From Angelobacter sp036557225 (GTDB lineage: Bacteria; Acidobacteriota; Terriglobia; Terriglobales; Acidobacteriaceae): a stretch of 64,000 bases of DNA. The stretch lies in assembly GCA_036557225.1 (NCBI GenBank), contig DATBHX010000046.1, positions 32,095 to 96,094 on the forward strand. Reading direction: 5' to 3'. The notes under the pieces were generated by a model. The model saw only the letters and a program-made list of their open reading frames with translations. It made no database searches and was not told the DNA's origin. The position numbers were made by a program, and so were the translations under genes. Below are positions 18,111 through 27,501 of this stretch, piece after piece (within the stretch, counting starts at the first letter, position 1; the number at the start of each line of letters is the position of its first letter).

Positions 18111-19001
18111 TTACTTTCCCGGACTGATGATGTGGAATGCTCGAAAGAAGCGGTCCGGTTCGGCCTTGCCTCTTGCCAACAGGACATAGACTGTGCTGCC
18201 TGCATAGTACATCTGTCCGCTGATGCGCTTGATCCCCGTGGGAACCTCGTAATCGAAGGCGATGCCGGGGAATTCGGAGTCCAGTGTTGACTCCGCAGCA
18301 AGCTTGCCCTGCCACTTTTCACCCATGCTGTCACGGAACCGCAACAAGGCCGCGCGGGCGCCGGTGGGGTCGTGAGCAGGTTGCATGGGGATGTGTAACA
18401 CGATGTACCCGCCGGCCGGTACATCCATGATGTATTCCGTCGAGGAGGAATCCTCTTTCAACTGCGGTTCAGCGGGAGAGGACAGGCGAAATCCGTGCGC
18501 GGGATACGAATACTGTTTCCACTCGGGGTCGACGAGACGCAGCGAATTCAGGAAACGCTCTCCTTCCGGCCCCTCCAAGGCCTCGAGTTTGATCATTCTG
18601 CCGCCAATATAGACGGCGCGCACAGAATAGCGAGCTTTGGGAAAGAGTCTGACCGCGCGGAAGCCGGCATTGCCGGCAACCGTCGTCTCGGCGATGGAAG
18701 ACGGTTCGATGGTTTTGTCATGCACCAGACCCTCTCGCATGCTGTCTCGCACCTCCTGGTCTGACATGCCGGCCACAGTCATCACCATGAGCGCCAGCTT
18801 CCCACCGTTCGGCAAAGTGCTGACGTACATGCGGTGATCGCTTTCATTCACCACGACTGGCTCTTCGGGCGCTGAGATGGCGACGCCGTCCTGGGGATAC
18901 GCGTATTCCTTCCAGCTATCGGTCGGCTGCGGTTGCTGCGAAACGCCGGCCCCCGACCCAACGGCCCAAACAAGGCAGACAATCAAAAGGCGCAATTTCA
19001 T
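18111..19001 (-). CDS. Exported protein with an internal two-fold repeat, unknown function
   Basis: 296 residues with a signal peptide (MKLRLLIVCLVWAVGSGAG). The mature part contains two related halves: one begins DSWKEYAYPQDGVAISAPEEP and the other PEWKQYSYPAHGFRLSSPAEP about 150 residues later, so the domain was duplicated. Such halves resemble periplasmic beta-sandwich lipid- or protein-binding folds, but I recognise no family. The ATG at 19001 has AGGGG 7 nt upstream; the frame reaches 12 codons further up without support. Confidence 0.75.
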   Translation of the reverse strand: MKLRLLIVCLVWAVGSGAGVSQQPQPTDSWKEYAYPQDGVAISAPEEPVVVNESDHRMYVSTLPNGGKLALMVMTVAGMSDQEVRDSMREGLVHDKTIEPSSIAETTVAGNAGFRAVRLFPKARYSVRAVYIGGRMIKLEALEGPEGERFLNSLRLVDPEWKQYSYPAHGFRLSSPAEPQLKEDSSSTEYIMDVPAGGYIVLHIPMQPAHDPTGARAALLRFRDSMGEKWQGKLAAESTLDSEFPGIAFDYEVPTGIKRISGQMYYAGSTVYVLLARGKAEPDRFFRAFHIISPGK

Positions 19002-19224
19002 GGCAAGCCCCTGCTCAAAGCGCTCACATTGTATCAAGCATTCATATTCTTCCAGGCCGTTCCCCTGCGCCGATTCTTGATTACGACATAGACAGCGGCC
19101 AGAGACTGCAAAAAGACATGACCGGTTGCGGATGAAATTACTTCGCGCAGGATTCCGGTGGAAAAAAATAGGCTAAGATGCATTGGCAGGTCGTGAGTAG
19201 CGACTTGCCTGGGGCGGAAAAATT

Positions 19225-19665
19225 ATGCACGGAAGAATCACGCGGACAATCCTCAACGCCCTCGACTCCGCTATCGCGTTTCTTCCGCGCAAGGCCGCTA
19301 CAGCGCAGCACCTTGATACGGGCCGCCGGGGTGAGGAAGAGGCCTATTTCCACCTGCGCCAGCAGGGTTATGTGATGATCGCGCGCAACTATCGTAGCCC
19401 GCGCTGTCGCAGCGAGCTAGATTTAGTGGGTTGGGATGGCGAGACACTTTGTTTTATCGAGGTGAAGACACGGAAGACAAGGGATTTCATGCCGGCGGAA
19501 GCAGCAGTGGATGCCGAGAAGCAACGTGATCTATCACGAGTGGCCCGGGAGTTTTTGCGGAAGGTCAAAGGCAAACCGCCGGTGCGTTTTGACGTGGTGA
19601 GCGTCTATCTTGCGAGCGCCACTGCGGAGATTGAGCTGTTTAGGGATGCGTTCGGGATGGCGTGA
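19225..19665 (+). CDS. yraN: YraN family (UPF0102) endonuclease-like protein
   Basis: 146 residues. The core matches UPF0102: GRRGEEEAYFHLRQQGY, ARNYRSPRCRSELDLVGWDG and FIEVKTRK, that is the G.E..A / E.D / EVK pattern of a PD-(D/E)XK-like fold. The family is widespread and its role is not settled; a link to DNA uptake or repair has been suggested. The ATG has only a weak GGAAA upstream. Confidence 0.9.
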   Translation: MHGRITRTILNALDSAIAFLPRKAATAQHLDTGRRGEEEAYFHLRQQGYVMIARNYRSPRCRSELDLVGWDGETLCFIEVKTRKTRDFMPAEAAVDAEKQRDLSRVAREFLRKVKGKPPVRFDVVSVYLASATAEIELFRDAFGMA

Positions 19666-19702
19666 GAGTATTCGATCCAAGACTCGAGAGAACCAATGCG
19701 AG

Positions 19703-20032
19703 TCAATTGTCCTGCGCGCCTTTCCTGTCCAGATGTTGAACGCCTAAAATTGCCATGGCCGGCAGCCACGTGATCCAAAGACTGTAGACGTGCCATCTGC
19801 TGTAGATGAATACAGATTCGCTCACCTCCGTGTAGCCCTTCTGCCAGGGTTTCGCCCGCAAGCCGAAGAGATAGTAATGCCCCGCCTCAACTTTGCCGTT
19901 CACCGCATCGCCTCCAAGGTAAAGGGAGATAGCTAGGAATGCGACAAAATTCAATATCGCAGCAAGAACAAATATATTTGCGGCGGTCCAAAACCGGCGC
20001 TTGTCAATCAGTTTACTGGAGTGCTTGTGCAT
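19703..20032 (-). CDS. Small two-helix membrane protein, unknown function
   Basis: 109 residues with two hydrophobic segments (FVLAAILNFVAFLAISLYL and the C-terminal VYSLWITWLPAMAIL) separated by a polar loop with GKVEAGHYYLFG and YTEVSESVFIYSRWH. I do not know the family. Codon use is ordinary and the loop has low-frequency residues such as Trp and Tyr, which argues for a real gene. Confidence 0.55.
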   Translation of the reverse strand: MHKHSSKLIDKRRFWTAANIFVLAAILNFVAFLAISLYLGGDAVNGKVEAGHYYLFGLRAKPWQKGYTEVSESVFIYSRWHVYSLWITWLPAMAILGVQHLDRKGAQDN

Positions 20033-20157
20033 TTAGATAGCGAATCTGACCATGGACAGACTGAATGTCACCATGCCTCTCTCACCCAATTGTGGCATGC
20101 AACATGGGCAAATCAAAGTGTGTAGTGAGGTCTCAAGCGTTTCGCCGCGAGCGGTTG

Positions 20158-20163
20158 TAAGAT
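20158..20163 (+). promoter_or_regulatory. -10 box, probable leaderless galT transcript
   Basis: TAAGAT is separated from the GTG start at 20170 by exactly 6 nt (ATTCAT) and there is no ribosome binding site. Confidence 0.5.
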
Positions 20164-20169
20164 ATTCAT

Positions 20170-21225
20170 GTGCCTGAATTAAGACGAGATCCGGTTACAG
20201 GACGCTGGGTCATCATCTCCACAGACCGGGCGCGGCGGCCGGGTGATTTTTCCCGTGAGCGCGTGGTGGTTAAGGGCGGTTTCTGCCCGTTTTGTCCCGG
20301 CAATGAAGACAAGACGCCGCCGGAGATCCTGGCGTATCGTCCAGGCGGCAACGGCCAGCGCGACACCACAGGCTGGAACCTGCGTGTGGTGCCCAATAAA
20401 TTTCCCGCGCTGGGCATTGAGGGTGACCTGGACCGCCAGGCCGATGGCATGTTCGACAAGATGAACGGCGTGGGCGCGCACGAAGTGGTAATCGAGACGC
20501 CCAACCATGCGGAAACACTGGACAGCATGCCGCTCAAGCGCGTGGAAGACCTGTTGTGGGCCTTCCGCGACCGTATTCTCGACCTGAAGCAGGACCGCCG
20601 CTTCAAATACATTCTGGTCTTCAAGAACCACGGCGAGGGCGCGGGCGCCAGTCTGGAACATCCTCATTCGCAGATCATCGCGCTGCCGATTTTGCCCAAA
20701 CAAGTGGTGGAAGAGCTGGACGGGGCCAAACGCTATTTCAGCAGCAAAGAGCGCTGCATCTTCTGCGATATTATCCGGCAGGAAGTCGAAGAAAAAGTGC
20801 GCGTGGCCGCGGAAAACCAGGACTTTGTCACGCTGTGTCCCTACGCGCCGCGCTTTCCGTTTGAGACATGGATCCTGCCCAAGCGGCACGAGTCAGCGTT
20901 TGAAAACGCGCCTTCGACTTTGTATGAAAACCTGGCGCGTATCCTGCGCACGGTTCTGGCCAAAGCCGTGCAGGTGCTGGACAATCCAGCCTACAACCTG
21001 ATCGTGCACAGCTCGCCCGTACAGGAGAACACGCAGGATTACTATCACTGGCACCTGGAGATCATCCCCAAGCTGGCCAAGACCGCGGGATTTGAATGGG
21101 GCACGGGCTTTTACATCAACCCCACGCCTCCGGAAGAGGCGGCGCGGTATTTGCGGGAAGCGAGGGTGGAGGAGACGCATTTACATCCCGAGCGAAGCGA
21201 GGGAGCCCTACTGCCGCAAAAATAA
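20170..21225 (+). CDS. galT: Galactose-1-phosphate uridylyltransferase
   Basis: 351 residues, HIT superfamily. It shows the N-terminal LRRDPVTGRWVIIS, zinc ligands CPFCPG and ERCIFCDII, the catalytic EHPHSQIIALP with the nucleotidylated His, and the C-terminal YYHWHLEIIPKL. It transfers UMP between UDP-glucose and galactose-1-phosphate in the Leloir pathway. The GTG start is directly behind a -10 box. The last 15 codons (THLHPERSEGALLPQK) come from an interspersed repeat (CGAGCGAAGCGAGGGA), so the tail is probably a recent addition. Confidence 0.94.
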   Translation: MPELRRDPVTGRWVIISTDRARRPGDFSRERVVVKGGFCPFCPGNEDKTPPEILAYRPGGNGQRDTTGWNLRVVPNKFPALGIEGDLDRQADGMFDKMNGVGAHEVVIETPNHAETLDSMPLKRVEDLLWAFRDRILDLKQDRRFKYILVFKNHGEGAGASLEHPHSQIIALPILPKQVVEELDGAKRYFSSKERCIFCDIIRQEVEEKVRVAAENQDFVTLCPYAPRFPFETWILPKRHESAFENAPSTLYENLARILRTVLAKAVQVLDNPAYNLIVHSSPVQENTQDYYHWHLEIIPKLAKTAGFEWGTGFYINPTPPEEAARYLREARVEETHLHPERSEGALLPQK

Positions 21226-21308
21226 CGGACGGCGAGGTGTGTCCATCAATCTTGATCAGCCGGATCGGGTAAACGTAAACAGTGAATTCAGGGAATAGGG
21301 TTCCCTCG

Positions 21309-22496
21309 CTAACGCTCGGGACTTAACGCCACTTCGCGCAGGTTCTTCACCAGCTCAATCACGCGGCCAGCCACGTAATCAATTTCAGCCTCAGTATTGA
21401 AGCGGCCAATGCCGAAGCGGATGGCGCAACCGGCGGCTTCGTCGCTCAGGCCGAGAGCTTTGAGCACGTGCGAAGCCTCGGTTTTTCCCGAAGAGCAAGC
21501 GGAGCCGCTGGAGAGAGCAACATCATGCAGGCCGGTGAGCAGCGTTTCGCCTTCCACGTGAAGAAAACTCATGTTCAGGTTGCCGGGGACGCGATGTTCC
21601 ATGCTGCCGTTGATCACGACCTGATCCAGCGCTGAAGTCAGGCTGTCACGCAGGCGGTTGCGCAGGCCGGCGATACGACGGCCCTCTTCCGGCATATCGT
21701 GTTGTGCGATCTCACAAGCCTTACCGAAGCCGACGATGCCGGGCACGTTCAGTGTCCCGGAGCGAAGCCCACCCTCATGGCCGCCGCCGTGAATCATCGC
21801 GAGCGGGCGCACAGCGGCATTGCGGACAAAGAGCGCGCCACAGCCTTTGGGGCCGTAGAGCTTGTGCGCGGTGAGCGAAGCGAGATCGATATTGGCGCTG
21901 TGAACGTTGAGCGGAACCCGACCCAGGGCCTGCACGGCATCAGAGTGGAAGAGCACGCCGCGTTCACGGCAGAGCCGGCCGATCTCCTCGATCGGCTGCA
22001 GTACACCGGTTTCATTGTTAGCTGCCATGATCGTGACCAGGATGGTCTGGTCAGTGAAGGCAGCGAGCAGCTGGTCCAAATCGATCAGGCCATCGGATTT
22101 CACGGGAAGCCAGGTGACACGATAGCCGTGTTTCTCCAGATGCTTGCAGCTATCGAGAATGGCCTTGTGTTCGCTGGTCGCGGTGATGATGTGGTTGCCA
22201 CGCGATCGCTGCGCTTCTGCGACGCCCAGGACAGCGAGATTGTCACTTTCTGTGGCGCCCGAGGTAAAAACGATTTCCTGCGGCGAGGCGCCGATGGCAG
22301 AGGCGATATGACGGCGGGCCGCTTCCACGGCTGCAGCAGCCTCCCACCCAAAAGGATGGCTGTTGCTGGCAGCATTGCCGAACTTGGAGGTGAGAAAAGG
22401 CAGCATGGCTTCCAGTACGCGCGGATCGAGTGGTGTGGTGGCGTGATTATCGAGATAGACCGGAAGTTTGAGGGAAGCGCTGCCGTTGCTGCTCAT
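21309..22496 (-). CDS. Cysteine desulfurase (NifS/IscS family)
   Basis: 395 residues, fold type I PLP enzyme. Motifs: YLDNHATTPLDPRV at the start, FTSGATESDNLAV, the PLP lysine in LTAHKLYGPKGCG and the catalytic loop SSGSACSSGKTEASHVL with the nucleophilic Cys. It removes sulfur from cysteine for Fe-S cluster assembly or tRNA thiolation. The ATG at 22496 fits the family start; the frame stays open 79 codons upstream through repeat DNA. A TAAAAT box lies 10 nt upstream. No isc/suf scaffold gene is next to it. Confidence 0.93.
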   Translation of the reverse strand: MSSNGSASLKLPVYLDNHATTPLDPRVLEAMLPFLTSKFGNAASNSHPFGWEAAAAVEAARRHIASAIGASPQEIVFTSGATESDNLAVLGVAEAQRSRGNHIITATSEHKAILDSCKHLEKHGYRVTWLPVKSDGLIDLDQLLAAFTDQTILVTIMAANNETGVLQPIEEIGRLCRERGVLFHSDAVQALGRVPLNVHSANIDLASLTAHKLYGPKGCGALFVRNAAVRPLAMIHGGGHEGGLRSGTLNVPGIVGFGKACEIAQHDMPEEGRRIAGLRNRLRDSLTSALDQVVINGSMEHRVPGNLNMSFLHVEGETLLTGLHDVALSSGSACSSGKTEASHVLKALGLSDEAAGCAIRFGIGRFNTEAEIDYVAGRVIELVKNLREVALSPER

Positions 22497-22526
22497 GTTG
22501 TTATCGATTTTACACTCTGTTTTTGC

Positions 22527-22540
22527 GGGGCTAAAGCCCC
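22527..22540. repeat. GGGGCTAAAGCCCC hairpin
   Basis: Perfect 5-bp stem GGGGC/GCCCC with loop TAAA, a member of the interspersed hairpin family also found at 7822. Confidence 0.6.
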
Positions 22541-22560
22541 AAGCCGGGAATGCTCTCCGG

Positions 22561-22595
22561 AAAATAAAAAGGCCCGCCAGCGAACTGACGGGCCC
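22561..22595 (-). terminator. Rho-independent terminator after the TonB receptor
   Basis: Minus-strand stem GGCCCGTCAG / CTGGCGGGCC with loop TTCG (one mismatch) followed by a T-rich run (AAAATAAAAA on the plus strand, 22561-22570). Confidence 0.85.
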
Positions 22596-22617
22596 AAGGG
22601 TTGTTACAGCAAGTTGG

Positions 22618-25600
22618 TTAGAACGTGAGCTTGCCGCCGAAGACGATGCGGCGGGTAATGCTCGGGTTCTGGGTGACGTCGCCGAAACCAGTGAAGGCGC
22701 CAGTGAGTCCGGCATCTTCCAGGAACGGATCAATCGTAGTGAAGTTGTTGTGATTGAAGACGTTCAGGAAGGTGGTGTGGAATTCGAAATTGGCATGCTC
22801 ACCCAGCTTCACGGTCTTGAAGATGGAGGCGTTGCCGATGTTCGAAATGGCATCCTGTACCGGGTTACGCGGCATGTTGCCGAACGGCGTGCCAAACACG
22901 CTGGCGGCCTGGGCTGCGTTCACAATGACGCGAACCTGGTCCTTGGTGACCGGGGTCTCATTACCAGTGGTATTGAGATCGTTCACCAGGAGCAGCTGGT
23001 TGGGGTTGGAACCCGCGGTCGTGCAGGCGCCAAAGATGTTGCAGGCGTCGCCGGCGAAGATGCCAACGGCTGTTGCCGGGGCGCTGAGGTTGCCCAGGAA
23101 CGGACGGGCGCTTTCAGCACCGCTGTTGAAGGCGTTGGTGAAGGCGAAGTCGTAGTAGTTAGCATTTGCGCCGATCTGGGCAAATACGAACTGGGTCGGC
23201 GAGTAGCGCTGACCGGAGGCTACGATGTAGTTCGCGGAGATTGTCCAGCCGCCGAGAATATGCCCGGCCAAGCCGTGCTGCTCTCTGAAGAAGGGCAATT
23301 GCTCCGTGAACAGGATGGTCCACTGGTCCGGATAATCCAAACCGGAGAATGAGTATTCACCGGGGGAGTTCGGATTCGCCGGGTTCTGGTAGATGAACGA
23401 AGAGTTTCCGCCACCGAAGGTGGAGAAGATTTCGCTCACGTTGTCCAGAGTCTTGGAATGAGTGAAAGACGAACGTACGGTCAGCTGCTTGAAGAGGTTG
23501 TTGGCACGGAACTCCGCCTGGACTGCATTGTAGTTGGAGTAGCCGGTGTTGGCACGGGTGCGAACAATTCCTTCATTGCAATTCGCGCGACCAACCGCCG
23601 TGGGAACAACCGCCTGCGCTGCCGGGCATGGAGTGAGGCCGGCCGGAACCAGGTTCGGGAAGTCGGTAGCCAGAGCCGCGATGTTCGGGTTACCGTTTTC
23701 CGTCTGGAACAGGTTGTAGCCGTGGTTCCCGACATAGCGGACTTCGACCGCGGCGTTCTTGGTGAGCTCGCGTTCAAAACCCATGCTCCAGGTCTGGACT
23801 TTGTCCGGGCCGAAGTTCGGGGTGATGTTGGTCTGGTTGAACGAACGTGGGTCCTTTACGCCGAAGACCAGGCTCGGGGCAAGAGCTGCACGAACGTTGG
23901 GACCAAACGGCGCTGCAGGCAACGGATTGCCGACGCCCGACAGGGTTTGAGCGAGCACTTCAGGAGCAGCGGTCGCTTCATTGAGATAGATGTTGTAGAA
24001 CGGCGGATCGTACAGCATGCGGTATCCGCCACGGAACGTGGTCTTTCCGTTTCCGGTCAGGAAGCCGCCCCACTTAGGCGAGTAAACGAAGCCCGCGGAC
24101 GGTCCAAGGCTGTTCTTGGGAGCCGGAATGATCGGATAGGTACGGATGCTGAGAGGCAGCGCCGGGTTGAAGAAGGCAGTGGCCGGGTTGCTCTCACGCT
24201 TGGTAGTGATGTCGTTGAAGATGTTGGCCGGCTGCCCGTAGTAGGACCAGGTGAGGCCCAGCTGGATGGTCAGGTTCTGGCCGATCTTCCAGTCATCGCC
24301 ACCGTAGAGGAAGGTGTCATACTCGCGGAAGTCCAATGAGGAAGGACCCTGAGAGATGTTGATGGAGGTGGGCAGGTTGACCGGGCTATTGCAGGTTCCC
24401 GGAGTGCTGCCTCCGCAGAAGAAGTTGTTGTAGTTGGAATAACGGTACTGGCCGTTGATGTTGGGCAGGAAGATGTTGGGTGAACGCTGATAGGTCCAGT
24501 TCACGCCAGCTTTGATCTGATGTTTGCCCATGACATAGTTGAAGTTGTCCTGCGCCTGCCAGGTGTTGACGATGCGCTGCTGCGGCAGGTTGGTGGCTGT
24601 ACCAAAGCCCAGAAGGCCTGCGCCGGTGAAGGCAATGTTGGCCAGACCCTGGTCGAGGTTGCCTGCGACGGGCTCAGCAGGGCCGGTGATGCCGCCGCCG
24701 AATTCCACGTTCAAGCGTCCAAACGAACCGCGAAGTTCGTTGACCATGTGGGAGCTGAGGTTGCGGGTCCAGCTGATCAAAGCGGCCTGGCTCAGAGCCG
24801 GGACGTTAATGAAGTAGCCGGCAGCGCCGTTGTCGCCGCTGTTGAAGAAGTTGCCGCGGTTGAAGATGTAGCGGCCAGTGACGGTGTCACTGCCCAGCTG
24901 GATATCATTCTTCAACACCCAGTTAAAGTTATGAACAGGCTGAGGAATGGTGCGACTGACGCCGGAGAATTCAGCACCGGGGCAGGTGGACATGACCCCG
25001 GTTACCGGTGTGCCGTTGATCTGCGGGCTTCCAGCTTTGATCCCAAACGGTCCAAAGGTGCTGATAGCCGAGAGCGCCGCTGGGTTGCCACCGCAAGCCG
25101 CGATCGTAGCAAGACCGGCGGGAGTCGGCGTCAAATTGTTGGTGCGGAAGGTGCTGGCCTGGTTGATGATTTCCTCGTCGAAACCGCCAAACAAGAACAC
25201 CTTGTTCTTCATGACAGGTCCGCCGATGGTGAATCCGCCAAACTCATCGTTCAGGTGATTGGGCTTGGTCAGGCAGGTGTTGCCGGGACCTGTGCCGCAA
25301 ATGTCAGTATTCTTATCAAAGTTATTCAGCGAATTCAGAATGTTGCTGTTTTCTGAACCGTACACGCTGCCATGCCAGGCGTTGCCGCCGGACTTGGTCA
25401 CGATGTTCACGACTGAACCGGAGTTGCGGCCGTATTCCGGACCGAACTGGTTGGTGACGAGCACGTACTGCGAGACGAACTCGGCGTCGGTCACAAAGAG
25501 GCCGGGGCCGGCAACGCTGTTGTCGTTGTTATTCTGACCGTCAATTTGCTGGTCATTATTGCGGCCGCGCAGACCATTGGAGCTGAACCCGCCGCCACCG

Positions 25601-26142
25601 TTCGTGTTGGAGAAGTTGTTGTCACGGCTGGAGCTGACGCCGGGAACAAACAAGGCCAGGTTGTCCAGACCTTCGTTCTCCTGAACGCCCGCGAAAGTCG
25701 AGAGCGCAACGCCGGAGAAGGTGTTGGTGACCTGTGCCTGGGTGGTTTCAATGAGCGGGGCATCAGCCGTAACTTCGACCACCGTGTTGGCTTCGCCGAC
25801 CGACAGCTTAACGCTGCCCAAGCCGCTGTCACGTCCGGCTGCTACCACAACGCCGTTCTGGACAGAGGTCTTGAAGTTCTGGGCTGAGATTTCAACTTTG
25901 TAATCGCCGGCGGGAATCAGGTTGAAGTGAAAAGCGCCGGAACTGTCAGTAGTAGTGGTTTGCACAGCGCCTGTTGCTGTATTTGTTGCTTTTACCTGGG
26001 CATTTGCTACCACCGCGCCTTGCTGGTCAACTGCAGTGCCGGAGATCGAACCCTTCAGCACCTGACCAAAAGACGGGATGCACCAAAGCAACATCAAGCA
26101 AGAGGCAAAGAGGATCAATATGTCGCGCAGTTTACGATTCAT
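22618..26142 (-). CDS. Oar-like TonB-dependent outer-membrane receptor with carboxypeptidase regulatory-like domain
   Basis: About 1174 residues. Signal peptide (ILILFASCLMLLWCIPSFG), a CarboxypepD_reg-like domain (GSISGTAVDQQGAVVANAQV, HFNLIPAGDYKVEI), a plug (LRGRNNDQQIDGQNNNDN) and a beta-barrel ending in RRIVFGGKLTF with the C-terminal aromatic typical of barrels. This Oar-like class is hugely expanded in Acidobacteria and is thought to take up oligosaccharides or peptides through the outer membrane. Start chosen at the ATG at 26142, with GGAG 9 nt upstream; ATGs at 26151 and 26157 are alternatives. A terminator follows. Confidence 0.93.
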   Translation of the reverse strand: MNRKLRDILILFASCLMLLWCIPSFGQVLKGSISGTAVDQQGAVVANAQVKATNTATGAVQTTTTDSSGAFHFNLIPAGDYKVEISAQNFKTSVQNGVVVAAGRDSGLGSVKLSVGEANTVVEVTADAPLIETTQAQVTNTFSGVALSTFAGVQENEGLDNLALFVPGVSSSRDNNFSNTNGGGGFSSNGLRGRNNDQQIDGQNNNDNSVAGPGLFVTDAEFVSQYVLVTNQFGPEYGRNSGSVVNIVTKSGGNAWHGSVYGSENSNILNSLNNFDKNTDICGTGPGNTCLTKPNHLNDEFGGFTIGGPVMKNKVFLFGGFDEEIINQASTFRTNNLTPTPAGLATIAACGGNPAALSAISTFGPFGIKAGSPQINGTPVTGVMSTCPGAEFSGVSRTIPQPVHNFNWVLKNDIQLGSDTVTGRYIFNRGNFFNSGDNGAAGYFINVPALSQAALISWTRNLSSHMVNELRGSFGRLNVEFGGGITGPAEPVAGNLDQGLANIAFTGAGLLGFGTATNLPQQRIVNTWQAQDNFNYVMGKHQIKAGVNWTYQRSPNIFLPNINGQYRYSNYNNFFCGGSTPGTCNSPVNLPTSINISQGPSSLDFREYDTFLYGGDDWKIGQNLTIQLGLTWSYYGQPANIFNDITTKRESNPATAFFNPALPLSIRTYPIIPAPKNSLGPSAGFVYSPKWGGFLTGNGKTTFRGGYRMLYDPPFYNIYLNEATAAPEVLAQTLSGVGNPLPAAPFGPNVRAALAPSLVFGVKDPRSFNQTNITPNFGPDKVQTWSMGFERELTKNAAVEVRYVGNHGYNLFQTENGNPNIAALATDFPNLVPAGLTPCPAAQAVVPTAVGRANCNEGIVRTRANTGYSNYNAVQAEFRANNLFKQLTVRSSFTHSKTLDNVSEIFSTFGGGNSSFIYQNPANPNSPGEYSFSGLDYPDQWTILFTEQLPFFREQHGLAGHILGGWTISANYIVASGQRYSPTQFVFAQIGANANYYDFAFTNAFNSGAESARPFLGNLSAPATAVGIFAGDACNIFGACTTAGSNPNQLLLVNDLNTTGNETPVTKDQVRVIVNAAQAASVFGTPFGNMPRNPVQDAISNIGNASIFKTVKLGEHANFEFHTTFLNVFNHNNFTTIDPFLEDAGLTGAFTGFGDVTQNPSITRRIVFGGKLTF

Positions 26143-26354
26143 CCTTTGCATCTCCATGTTTTCAGTTTGAGAGCACAAAACAATGCGTCTTCGTCACGCA
26201 CGAACACGCATTGCTATTGGGACATAATGCAACTATGGTTCCCGACAGTTCCTCTTTTAGATTCAGCTACTTGCAAGGAAATTCACCGAGGCCAATCCGG
26301 AATACTGGATTTATTTAGAAGGGATATTCAGAAATTGGAAGATGCTGCTTTTAT

Positions 26355-26606
26355 TTAGCTTTCCGGAGAGAGGACTGGCATGTCGGCTGGCCGATCTGAC
26401 ATACGGAATCGTGTCCGAAAATGTTCCGAGATCAACATGACCGCATCTTTGTTCCGTTTTGGGTCTTGTTGTACCAGATACTTCATGGCCTCTACCAGCA
26501 GACGCTGGCCTTCAATAAAACGCGGGTCTGGCTTTTGTGCGCTGGCCTTACGCCGCTTAGGATCCGGCATTGTCGGTTTGACAGGGATTGTAAAAACCTT
26601 GGCCAT
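26355..26606 (-). CDS. Small hypothetical protein
   Basis: 83 residues, basic N-terminus (KPTMPDPKRRKASAQKPDP) followed by a helical stretch (EGQRLLVEAMKYLVQQ, DAVMLISEHFRTRFRM). No family recognised. The charged, helical composition and a GAGG site 10 nt before the ATG argue for a true gene; it may be a nucleic-acid- or protein-binding adaptor. Confidence 0.5.
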   Translation of the reverse strand: MAKVFTIPVKPTMPDPKRRKASAQKPDPRFIEGQRLLVEAMKYLVQQDPKRNKDAVMLISEHFRTRFRMSDRPADMPVLSPES

Positions 26607-26769
26607 TCCGCTAAAACCTCAGAACCAACTACAGTGAGATGCCAGCTGTCGCAATCGCGACGACTTGGCGCATTAAAAGGGCTGAGCAGCTTCGTCTTTT
26701 GTTTGAATAAATTACGCTGCTTTTTGATTCTACACCATCAAATCCAATCTGCTCAGCAACTTTTACAGG

Positions 26770-27501
26770 TTACGGACGGACAAGCTTGGTATGGCCGGTG
26801 GTCTTAAGGCGAAAAACATCGTCGGAAATCTTGCTGTTCAACTTCATGTCGCTGTAGCGGACCACACGATAGTCGCCCGAAGGCTCAAAGAACTGCTGTT
26901 GTAGTGCAATACTGCGGTCAGGATCGAGCCACAGCATGATCTTGTTGTAGGTATTCCGCGTCTTTTCGTCTTTCGGTACCAATGCCAGCTTGGCTGTTTT
27001 CACACCTTGCACAGTCTCCCAGCCGGCCAGGGTCACCTCGTAGGATCTCTTCAGATCGTCGCCGCTGGCGCCAATGCCCAGGCTCAGAAAGGCTTCCACC
27101 TGCCCCTTATACTTGCTGACGTCGCGTTCTGTTACCTGGTCGATTTTCTTGTCGTAGATGGAAACCTTCTCGTCCTTGTAAACCACCTGTTTGGGCGCGG
27201 GCGAAGTCAGGTCGATCGCCGCTTCCACGCCTTTGCCGGTACGGCGAAAATAGATGCGCCCCTTCTGCAGGTCTTTCTCGTCGATGACTTTCTGATAGGT
27301 TTCAAACTCAACGTCAGCCTCGGCCGATTTGAATTTTCCTGCAGTGGCATTCATCTTCGCCAGGACCGAATTGAGGTCATCCCCGGATTGCGCGGCAGAA
27401 GGTACACACGGCCACCCTGCTGCTACGCCGGCAAGCAGCACCAGGATGAAGAGAAATCTCGATGATTCTCGCAACCCCAGCAGCCTTTGCAATTGGCTCA
27501 C
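26770..27501 (-). CDS. LolA-like outer-membrane lipoprotein carrier family protein
   Basis: 243 residues with a signal peptide and a mature part like LolA: VLAKMNATAGKFKSAEADV, GRIYFRRTGKGVEAAIDL, KVSIYDKKIDQVTERD and the C-terminal SDMKLNSKISDDVFRLKT. LolA shuttles lipoproteins across the periplasm; distant relatives bind other lipids. The GTG start overlaps the preceding stop (GTGA at 27498-27501), so it is coupled to the membrane protein upstream. Confidence 0.8.
   Translation of the reverse strand: MSQLQRLLGLRESSRFLFILVLLAGVAAGWPCVPSAAQSGDDLNSVLAKMNATAGKFKSAEADVEFETYQKVIDEKDLQKGRIYFRRTGKGVEAAIDLTSPAPKQVVYKDEKVSIYDKKIDQVTERDVSKYKGQVEAFLSLGIGASGDDLKRSYEVTLAGWETVQGVKTAKLALVPKDEKTRNTYNKIMLWLDPDRSIALQQQFFEPSGDYRVVRYSDMKLNSKISDDVFRLKTTGHTKLVRP

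Noticed and set aside
21699..25356. Long open frames (200-310 codons) on the plus strand opposite the desulfurase and TonB receptor
   Set aside because: They mirror GC-rich codons of well-supported genes, have no family motifs and would overlap them fully.
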